Assembly: GCA_900155495.1 (NCBI GenBank)
Contig: FTLJ01000587.1
Coordinates: 1 to 33,639 of the forward strand
Direction of reading: 5' to 3'
Length of the DNA: 33,639 nt
From: Porogramme epimiltina
Lineage: Eukaryota > Basidiomycota > Agaricomycetes > Polyporales > Polyporaceae
Every line of letters begins with the position of its first letter. Within the stretch, counting starts at the first letter, position 1. The notes beneath the pieces are model-generated. The model worked only from the letters and a program-made list of their open reading frames with translations. It was not told where the DNA came from and made no database searches. Below are positions 1 through 9,072 of this stretch, one piece after another. The position numbers and the translations under genes were made by a program.

Positions 1-421
1 CGCCCCTCCGCCCGCCCAACGCCCCCCCGCCGCCCACCACCCCAGCGGACCCCTGCTATAACACTCCTCCACTCTCCCCCACCCCCACCCACCTCCCCAC
101 CCGCGCTGCGACGCCCCGCCTCCGTCGCTCGCACTCCGCCGGCCCTTACTTTGCCCGCACCCCCGCACTGCGCGCCCACCTCGTCCTCCTCATTACTCCT
201 CCCCGGGTCAGCTGAGCGGAGCGGCTTCTCCCCGCGCCGCGCAATCCTCTTTGTTTCAGCCGCGCAACGCTCGTTGCGCCACCGCCTCCTCGCTTCGCCC
301 TCCAGTGTTTAATGGCCCTGGTCGCGAGTCACTCTGCAAGCATGTCTTCCGGCCTCCTCCTGGTGCGTGCTGTGCGCCCCCCGTTTATAATAATCACGGG
401 CCCGCGCGCTGACCGCCGCCC
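1..421 (+). promoter_or_regulatory. Upstream region of the APSES gene
   Basis: No gene is visible here. The plus strand is extremely rich in C and T (runs of C with interspersed T), typical of pyrimidine-rich core promoters and 5' leaders in GC-rich basidiomycetes. A small TATA-like patch (TTTATAATAAT) lies near 384-394, about 30 nt before the chosen ATG at 422, which is too close to be a classical TATA box for that start. The region may therefore be promoter plus untranslated leader. Its left boundary is cut by the window. Confidence 0.5.
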
Positions 422-2531
422 ATGGCTGCTCTCGCCGGACAGGATCCCCTCCCCTCCCCCACCGCGGAGCCCGTCCAGAACGGCGCTACCCGCTTCCGCC
501 CGTACGCGAGCCCCGACCACCATGTCACCAAGGCGCGCTACATCACCTCCAACGACCCCCGCGGATACATGTACGCACCCCCCGCCCGCTCTGCCGCCCG
601 CGCGCGCCCGCTGACGCCGCCGCCCCGCCAGCCCCGTGTACGAATACCCGCTAAATGGCCAGTGGATAATGCTGGACATGGACGACGGGTACGTGCTCTG
701 GACCGGCATCTGGAAAGGTGAGCTCCCCCCCTCGCGCACGCTGCTCGTCTCGCGGCAGTCGCGCTCACGCCGCGTTGCCCGCTCGCAGCGCTCGGTAATT
801 CGAAAGGTGCGGCGCCCCCGCTTGCTTTGCGCTGTGTGTGTGCGCCCGCAGCTGACGGACGCTTCTTGCCCTCCGTAGCGGACATTGTTAAGATTATCGA
901 CTCCCAGCCCGACCTCGCTGCCCAGCTCCGCCGGGTGCGTGGTGGCTATCTCAAAATACAGGGCACATGGATGCCTTACGAGATCGCCCTCCGCCTGGCC
1001 AGACGGTGAGCGTGGCTCGCCGCGCAGCACCGGACCTCTGCTTACGACCTGCGTCCACAGAGTTGCCTGGCCTATCCGCCACGAGCTCGTCCCGCTCTTT
1101 GGGTAGGCCGTCCGCACTGTATTGTTTTAAAATTTATCGCTCACGCCCGTCACCCAGCCCCAACTTCCCTGAAACATGCCTCCCGCCAGACAGCCCCGGC
1201 TACGGGCAGATTTCTAAGCCGGGCACAGGCAAACGGCGAGCCCGCCGCAATCCGCCCGCGGAGATGGCGCTCGAGTCGAGACACGACTGGACGATCTTCT
1301 CGCCCGGGGACCCGGGCCCCCCGACGCTCGCGGGGCCCTCGGGGCGCACGCTCGTCATGTCGCACACCTTCGCGTCGTCCGGCCGCCACCTCGACGCGCT
1401 CGGCATGCACGCCCGCAACGGGCAGAGCGACTCCCCCGTCATGCTCCACGTCCCGTACGTCGACGCGCACCAGCCGCTCGCGCACCTCTCCCCGACGTCC
1501 TCCACCTCGAGCGGCCTCCACGGCCTCGCCGGCGGCGCGCGCCGGCTCTCGCCCCCTCTCGACTCCTCGGCAGGCTCGTCCCTGCGCTACTCTCCATACC
1601 CCAGCCCGCTCTCCTCCACCCCCGCCTCGCGCTACGGCCTCTCCTCATCCGCCCCTCCCCCGCCCCACCGTCCGGATTCGCCCCGCCGCGCAGCAGACAG
1701 CGCGGCTGCTCTGGGGGAGACAATCCGCCTGCCCCCGCTGCAGACCCCGGGCCGCCGCGCGGGCGACGAGCCCGGCGCGTTCCACCTCCCGCCCATCTCG
1801 TCCATGGACCACCCGCGCGGCGCCCACGCCGCCGAGCCGATGGCCGTCCTCCGCCGCCTGCAGAGCGCAGACGATGACAACGATGCGGACGAGCGCGCGG
1901 CGGGTCCCTCGAGCGGCCGCCGGGCGAGCCTGCCCCCCGTCGACGTCTTGGCGCAGCGGCGGCATAGCCTCGCTGAGCCCGTGCCTGCCCACCGACCGTG
2001 AGTGTCCCTTTGCCGTCCGCCTCAGTTCCCCTCTTCCCCGTTCCCCCGCACACGTGTGCGGCGGGCGGGCCCGAGTCTGCTCCCCGGCGCGCCTCGCTGA
2101 CTGCCTGCTGCCCCCGCCACAGGTCTGACGCAGCAGCATACCCCGGCGCACGCGCCCGCACGCCGCTCAGCGCCGTCGCCGCGCTCCCTTCGCACCCGCT
2201 GCCGCTCGCGCAGGCGTACCCCGCCTCGCTCCCCCCGCCCTCCTCGTTCCCGCAGTCGCCCGCGCACCTCCACGCCCACGCCCACGCGCACTCGCACTCG
2301 TACCCGCAGTCCCGCTCGGGGGAGCCCGCCTCGTCGTCGTCGGCGCCGGCGTCCCTGTACGACACGGCGCGGCGGCTCGCGCACGACGCGCGCTCCGGGC
2401 CGCCCTCGCCCTACGTCGAGGAGCGGCGGCCGCTCCGCCATCCGAGCCCGCCACACTCCGCGTCGTCCGCGAGCGCGGTGAGCTCCCCTGCCGACTCTGA
2501 GCCCGCGCGCACGGGATGGCGCCCGTGGTAG
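422..2531 (+). CDS. APSES (KilA-N) family transcription factor, StuA-like
   Basis: A nuclear DNA-binding regulator of fungal development and morphogenesis. Proposed exons: 422-570, 632-717, 789-806, 879-1005, 1061-1102, 1158-1997, 2123-2531, giving 556 residues with every junction in frame. Residues about 35-160 form the APSES/KilA-N domain. They include the blocks YITSNDPRGYIPVYEYPLNG, GQWIMLDMDDGYVLWTGIWK, the microexon-encoded ALGNSK, RRVRGGYLKIQGTWMPYE, AWPIRHELVPLFG and FPETCLPPDSPGYGQ, all hallmarks of the family. The remaining 400 residues are low-complexity Ser/Pro/Ala-rich sequence with a His-Ala repeat, presumably disordered and regulatory. The DNA-binding segment is cut by five introns, one exon being only 18 nt. 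The start ATG is the first in frame and leaves a short 34-residue lead. No ankyrin repeats follow, so it is StuA/Phd1-like and not Swi4/Mbp1-like. Target genes cannot be inferred from the sequence. Confidence 0.93.
2046..2061. repeat. 16-bp perfect palindrome with E-box core in APSES intron 6
   Basis: The sequence ccgcacacgtgtgcgg equals its own reverse complement over all 16 bases and is centred on CACGTG. It lies inside the last intron (1998-2122) of the APSES gene. CACGTG is the core site for bHLH proteins. Whether this copy is bound is unknown. Confidence 0.6.
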
Positions 2532-5530
2532 CCTGCGGCCGGTCGTGAGGGGGCGGTGTGTGCGGTAAGTTGAATCGGTAGTGTACTGTACGACTATGGT
2601 AGTTTCGTGCCTCGCGTGGATATTTTTTTACTTTTACTTCGCATTCGTTTGTATACGGACGCTCGCTACTGGGTAATGGTGCAGCGCTAGTTAGTTAGTA
2701 GTATAGTTAGTTAGTCACTCATAGGTTCCCCGTCCTCGGGTGTGCACGCACGGCGGGCGTCGAGCGAGATGCAGTACGAGACGCTCTGCTCTGTCGTTGC
2801 GGCATCAATGCTCTCTCCCAAGACACCTCGCGGGGCGTTTCACCTAAATTATAGTACTTCTAGTTCAAACCCCTTCGCATTGCAACCTTGCTGTCGCTCG
2901 CTCTCTTCGATCTGTTCTGTTCTCGATATGATGTTCCACCAGTCGCCCTATCCCCTTGTACAGCGTCGCCAATACGAATTCGAGCCGCGGACCAAGGGCC
3001 CCCCGCTGCGCGCGTCTGCGCACCGTGTAGCCCACTAGTCCATTTCGGGAGCCCGAGCGACCTACGCGGCTCCGCCAGCGCGGGCGCCCTGCATGCAGCA
3101 CCGACGCGCACCGGGCTGGAGCCTGGCGGCCGGCCAAGGAGCTGGTGCATCATCCCATGACGGGCCCCCTCGTGCGCGGCCGACGCGCCCCCGCTCCAGG
3201 CCGCGCAGAGCCCTTGTGTCTGCGCCCTTTTCTGCGCCCTTGTCTGCGCGGAGGGAAGGGCGGAGAGGCGTTCGCGCAGAACGTTCCGCGCCCCTCGAGG
3301 GCCCGCGCGCGGCCGTGTAACCACAGAAACTCGCTCCGGGCGTGCGATGCCGGGCCCCTTGTGCACGCGCGGCACGCGCGCCTCCCACGGGCCGGTGGCC
3401 GCCTGATCGCCCGCCGCGCTCCCCGTGTGCGCCATCTGACCCGGGCGAGGGACGAGCGGCGGCGAATAATATTGCGCTGCGTCGCCGCGTCGCCGGGGAC
3501 CGTGCGCCCCTTCCGAAATTGTCTTCATTAAAAACGGGCCTTCTCGGATCTATTTCCAGGCCGCGCGCGCGGGGGCTAGCTGCCCTCTAGGCGCCCGCCC
3601 TGCCCCCGCCCGCACCGCTGCTGCAGATCTCAGGGACGGCTGCCCCCGGTGCGGCACCTGCACCCGAAGTTGCCGACGCAGTCTGCGTATGTTTCCGTTC
3701 CGTCTGTCTCAGCCCCCGCGCGCCGACACACAGCTGCGAAGTGCTGTCCTCTGCTCTTTAGCCTCGAGGCTCCTCGAACGTCGACGACGGGGACCCTGCC
3801 CGCCCCACGTGAGCCGTCCCCCCTCCGGCTGCGAAGACACCGCGGACCACCCGAGTCGCAGACGCGAACCACATGCCATGCGCCAGGGCGTCCGCATTGT
3901 CCTCGAAATGTCCCCCAAGTCCCCACCCCACATCTCTGCACCTCATCTTCCCGCCAGCCGACCGCGCCCTCCCGGCGTCCAGCGTCCACGGCAGCAGTCG
4001 ATCAGATGAGAGAACCGACGAGAACGCGGCGCGACCGCGCCCGCGATTCGACGATCCGCCCGTCCTCAGCTCGGGACCGAGAGCCTCCGAGGGTTCCGCC
4101 CGCGCGCGGGGTGCCCACCTGCTCCCGATGCTTCCCCCCTCGCCTCCCCACCGACGCTGGCACCTCGGGCGGACCCGCGCCCCAGACTGCGGTCTTGGTC
4201 TCGAGGCCCCGCCGCGCGGTGCCACCTCCCGCCCCTCATGCTAACTTGGAGAGGAAACGCCTTGTTATCATCGTGCCCAGGAGCCGGGCGCCCCATGCGT
4301 CGCCGCCGCCGGAGGGCGGCAGCCCGCCCGTCCGCCCGCCCGCCCAGCGCCGGATAAGTCGCCCAACCGCGGCGAGGGGCAAGATAGTATCACGCCCGGA
4401 TGATGCCTTACCAGCGCGGTCGCGCCCCATCACCCACCCAATCGCGGCGCTGACGTCGACGACAGTGTGGGGTGGGGCGCGTCGGCCGCGTCGGGCTGTC
4501 GACTTGTGCGGGAGACAGCCGACGCGGGGGTCGAGGCGGAGCAGCCGGTCCCCACTCGCGGTCACCTACGTCATCCCCGCCGCACTGTGAGCGCGCGCGC
4601 GGGCCGCGCCATCGCCAGCGCGAGCAGCGCGCGCGATGCGCTGCGAGGCTGCAATCCTCCGAGGAGCGAGTGCAAGGCACAGGACCCGCCGCCGCGTGCG
4701 CAGGCGCGAGTGCGCTGCGATTGGCGACCGCCGCCCGAGCCTACCATGCCTGGAGCCGGGGGGGAGCGAGTGCGGGAAAAACCCCGAGGCCGGGCGCCCG
4801 GCGTTTGGCGTGGCTCAATTAACGGGATAGGCGAAATTGCAGGTGCCAGGCAACGGAGATGGCAGGCTCGAAATGAGTTCATCATGGAGTGCACGAACGC
4901 AACATGAAGGGGCGACGTTCACGGACCGCGCTCAGAAGGCGGACCGCGGCCCATAGGGCCGCTCTGAGGCCCCGCTGGCAAAATCCTCGGGTGTGAAGCT
5001 GCGCCAGGAGGTTGGGGAGGCTCTCGAAGCCGAGGAAGCGAAGGATTCGAGAGCAGCAGGCAACGGGCCCAAGTGACGGGTGAAGAGTGGCCGACAGCAC
5101 CCTCGGAGGCACTTCGCAGCTGGTCGGTATGCCGCCGCGATGATCATGACACGGAAGTGAGGGTGGGCGTGATGTCAGTCCCGGGTTCGCAACATGGGAG
5201 GAAGAGGTGGGGTACGATGCTTTCGCCGAGCCGTTCCCCCGCTCTGGCCTCGAACGCGTGCGCACTTGCGCTTGGCATGCGGTCACACCCCGCGTCGACA
5301 TGCGTGGCTCGAGGGGTTATGTTCCAGGTTGCTCGCCATTGCCCCATTCAGTTCCCAGGGGAAATGTTGGGCAGCTCGGATCAGGAGTGCGTTGTTCGCT
5401 GTCGCGTCTCGAGCCCCGGCGGGTGCCTATGGACTAGACAGCAATTATGGGCAATTATGCGCTAATCACCGCCCACAACAACGGAGGTCTGACGCCGGCG
5501 GAGCCAACACTTCCGGACGCACCGGATAAG
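2532..5530. other. GC-rich gene-free stretch downstream of the APSES gene
   Basis: This stretch starts with the presumed 3' untranslated region of the APSES gene, which carries a 12-bp direct repeat of TAGTTAGTTAGT at 2688-2699 and 2704-2715. Beyond about 3000 the DNA is GC-rich and full of open frames in several registers, but the translations are Arg/Pro/Ala/Ser-biased with no domain, no hydrophobic core and no credible splice chain. I see no tRNA, rRNA or transposon signature. It may hold non-coding transcription, a long regulatory region or decayed sequence. Confidence 0.6.
4323..4345 (-). other. G-quadruplex-like motif on the minus strand
   Basis: Five CCC runs on the plus strand are separated by G, by GTCCG, and then by G and G. 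On the minus strand this reads as five GGG runs with loops of 1, 1, 5 and 1 nt, which satisfies the standard G-quadruplex pattern. It lies in the gene-free region and is not close to a recognised start site. Confidence 0.5.
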
Positions 5531-8500
5531 ACCACCCTCGCGCCTATGATTATAGCCCAGCCACATTCCCTGTAGTGGGCCTCAAAGCTCGTGTGGTAGC
5601 ATGCGTCTAGAGGTAAACGCTCTTACTGCCCAATCGTATTCTTGAGCCATTGAGATGGTGTTGTGATAATTTTAGAGGTTCCTTGTCGCTCCGAAGGAGT
5701 ACAAAAAAGGCTTGCTGGAGCGTAGTGGGCCTATGTGCTACGTCTAAGGGTGTCTAAGGGTATTCAATAGGGCCCAGTGCTTAATATACAGTCGTTAACC
5801 GTGCGATGGATGATGGAAACCCAACATACCCGAAATGAGGTTAAATGGAAAGGTGTACTGTACAATTGACAAGCGCGTCAGAAGGGAGCACCCCGCAACG
5901 CCCAGAAGATAGTCGATGGCGAAACCGCGGCCTGTGGTCGTGCCTGGGCGGAACGCGGCACGGCACGCCGGAGCAGACCGGTAACCCTCGTTATCTCACT
6001 GGTAGGCCTTGTCCAGTCACAGGAGCCACACCTCATAGATGCCTGGGTCTCGTCATCAGTTCAGCAAAAATACTAGGAGGTAATGCCAGCATCCTGTTGC
6101 GTGCTTACCACCGTCGTCCAATTGCGGCGAGCCGTTTGTTTTCTACCCCCTTGCTTTCTAGAACGGCTGGACAGCGCTACATAGGGCGAGGGCAACGCGC
6201 CGAACTAGGTTCGGGAAGCCCCACGTCCATGAGCACGAGGTGTTGTCGAGGCTGACGCGTACATTGTCACCACTTGGTGGACACTCTCTTCTACGGTCCC
6301 CGCCCTCCTCCGCGAGTTCGGCGACCTGGAAAGCCTCGCCATCCCTCGCTCGCACGGCCCCTCGCTTCACCCGCCGGCCATCGAGCTGCAGGCGATCGGA
6401 CGGGCACACCGTGTCGGTGCAGATCACCATTCCCGCTGCGGATCACCGCCCGACACGGTGCTGCTTACGCCGGACGCTGCGTCGACTGCCTAACCCTAGC
6501 GGGCCTTTGCGAGCGACAGCACGCCCGATGGTCGGACGGCCGTCCGGCGGGGAAGCCACTCTAACGGCTCCAAATGGACATCTCGAGCGAGCAGCTGCGC
6601 GAGGCTCGAGCAAACCGCCCCTCGCTAGGGGCGGCTAGGGCGACGTGGGCCGCGAGGTCGGTACGTCCATAGCCTCCCGCTGGGCGGGCCCCGTCTGCCC
6701 GCGTCTCGCACCATCCTCGCGTCCGCGTCGGCGCAAACGCTCGCTCGCCAACGCATACCTCGGGGCACGGCGCACACGCTGCCAGCAACACGGGACCCGC
6801 GCGCGGTGGGGCTGGGTCAGGCGGGGCTGGCGGGCACGGGAGAGGCGTCCCGATCGGAATGCGCTCGCGAAGGCCCTGTGGTTCCCGTGTGTCGGTCCTG
6901 GGAGACAAGGGGGGCCCTGCGGTGCTCGAGGACGATTCGCGGATGCGCGTGGGGCACGCGCGGGGCGGCCGCGAATTGGGGGGGCAGGGAAGGCGCCGTG
7001 CACCGCGGGGAAGCCGAAGGTCTTGGCCCGCGTTCGAGTTCGGTGGGGGCGCTGCCGCGCGGGGTGATGGAGACCAGGGTCTGAGGGAGGCGTCGGGGAG
7101 AGCCGCGGTGGATCGTGTGCGGGAGGGTAACTTGCGGCGCGGACACTCGTTTGAAGCCGGGACGAAGGGGCTGCGGGTAGTCTCGGACGGAAGGGATACT
7201 ATCAGAGTTTCATTAATACCCAGAGCGGCTAGCAAGGGGGCATGGGAAGCCTGCTGCATGCACACATTCGAGGGTCTTGTTCCGTCGAATGAACGGGGCT
7301 CTAGGCAAGGTCCCAGAGCTGGGTGCGTGGCGGACGGTGCTGCTTTGAGGTCCAGTTTGTGGCCGAGGTTCTAGCGTGATGCCTTTCTGCCCTACGCTCA
7401 TTGGGGAGGGTTCGGGAGAGCGTGGGCAGAAGTGCGGCAGCGGTATTGTGAACGTTCTTGCGTAGAATGCGCATTGATGGTCGGAGGCACGCCTGTGGGG
7501 ACATCACCGCACTATGGTGGGGCGCAAGCTGCTTTCAGTGTCGTGTCAATTAGACATAGACTCTCCCGTGGAAACTAACATCGTGTAACGCACCCGGCAG
7601 AAGGGCCCGTCCAGTCGGTATTGCACGCTTCATTTTGCGTCGTCTCAGGCTGCCATTCGGAAGGCGCTCAACGGCGCAAGCTGGTGTTCTTCCCCGCATC
7701 GTTCTCAGGAGCCCTAAGTTAAGAAATCCGGAGGACGTCGTGAAAGAAAAACTTCCCACTGCGGGTGTTTATGGGGCTTGGTGTTTCTCGTCATCTATCT
7801 CTTCAGTAGATACAAAATTGTAACGCACCCGATTGGGGTGCCTTCGCACGTTTCCAAGCGTTCAAGAGAGCAACCGGCGGGCCCGGCGCGGCTGAGATCA
7901 TCTGACGGTTAACATTAGGCTTTACGAGACTTTCCCATGTTTACACGAATAACGTGCCTTGAGAATTGGTTGCTAGTTCCCGTGTGGCGGTAGATACATA
8001 CTGCATGAGAAGACGGCCGCGACCGTACCAATCTCCCCCCTTTGGGCAATAGCGTCTTTCTATCTCCGGGACGTCCACCAGGGCGAGGTACATATGAAAT
8101 TGGTTTCACCTTGTATTTGAAACATGCAGTTTGAACGTGGGCTTCGATAACCACATTTCTATAAATTCACGAACACAGTCTCGGTGGTATTTCTATGGCA
8201 GTTGGTGAGCAGAACTTCAGGCCGCCGCGTCTCGAAGGTGATGACCAACAGTACCTGACATGGCGGGATTGCGACCAGAGCACTGTCCACTATTGACGCC
8301 CGTGGACGATGCCATGCCGCCGAACTCGAGCGTGTATGGAAGGGCCCTCATGTATACTTGAGCGTAGGTTTCTGTAGAGTTGTAAGCCGGTACCGAGGTC
8401 AACTTGTTTGCCACTTGTGGGTCACCATATCAGGGCGAGGTCCCATCAGAGCGGAGTCAGTCGGCGGCCGATAGTAAGCGCTGGCAGTTTGTGAGGTCTG

Positions 8501-8819
8501 GCCACTGAGCGTCCAGACAAGATTTGAACAGGATTCATTGACTGTTGCGAACACTATGCATCTTGCGCTCAGCAGCGCCCCATACAACTGCTTTAATTTG
8601 GAACGTCTTGCTCTGACGAGGAGATTTTTGGAAGATCGAGACGCGATGTGCCGTAGCCAGAAGTGACTCAGTGGCCAATAGTTCGACGTGATTGAGCACC
8701 AGGCAATTGGAAGAGACACATTCGTATTAAAACATACTCATAGTACGTCTGACACGTAACATGTCTTGCTTTGTGGTGGTACGAGTAGGAATTTAAGTAA
8801 ACTACGCTTGGTCGGGAGT
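5531..8819. other. Gene-free stretch of lower GC with patches of GC-rich sequence
   Basis: From about 5530 the composition shifts toward AT compared with the preceding 3 kb, with a GC-rich island again around 6280-7150. Open frames in the island are Arg/Pro-rich and look accidental. Small repeats occur: GTCTAAGGGT twice in tandem at 5742-5761, and an 11-bp direct repeat GTAGTGGGCCT at 5572-5582 and 5722-5732. I found no terminal repeats, integrase, transposase or reverse transcriptase motifs and no RNA gene. Confidence 0.55.
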
Positions 8820-8984
8820 ATGGGCCCAGAAAGGAAGGTGCCTCCGCGTGACGGTGACGGATCACGGGATGCGCTCATCGTGCCAGACGGCGACGAGGGC
8901 CGCCCCTTCATCCTCTACACTCGCTCTCGCTGGGACGGGCTCTCCGGTAAGCAATTCACGGAGCTCTTCAGGCGGCATTACTGA
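8820..8984 (+). CDS. Short ORF of 54 residues upstream of the SAM-domain gene
   Basis: An ATG at 8820 opens a 54-codon frame that ends 88 nt before the ATG of the SAM-domain gene. The peptide is charged (starts MGPERKVPPRDGDGSRDALI and ends KQFTELFRRHY) and its DNA is richer in GC than the flank on its left. A good 5' splice site (GTAAGC) lies inside it at 8947, with a matching 3' site at 9001. Splicing would end the peptide at once with Glu-Cys-Ser-stop, so it does not join the SAM gene in frame. It could be an upstream ORF in that gene's leader, a relic, or chance. I do not recognise the peptide. Confidence 0.25.
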   Translation: MGPERKVPPRDGDGSRDALIVPDGDEGRPFILYTRSRWDGLSGKQFTELFRRHY

Positions 8985-9072
8985 ATGAACTATGTTGCTA
9001 GAGTGTTCTTGACCGGCAGCGAGACCGACAAGGCGGATTAAAGGCGGAAGTAACTCCACGACGGCCGCCACG

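Noticed and set aside
1439..2365. Minus-strand open frame of 308 residues
   Set aside because: It is antisense to the low-complexity part of the APSES gene and consists of Gly/Arg/Ala repeats mirroring Pro/Ser codons.
3649..4590. Long plus-strand open frame of 313 residues
   Set aside because: The translation is Arg/Pro/Ser-rich without hydrophobic core, domain or splice signals; several frames are open together because the DNA is GC-rich.
5183..5193. GGTTCGCAAC sequence resembling a tRNA B box
   Set aside because: No matching A box, acceptor stem or cloverleaf could be drawn around it.
6561..7265. Minus-strand open frame of 234 residues
   Set aside because: Pro/Arg/Ala-biased chance frame in a GC-rich island; the opposite strand is open too and no family motif is present.
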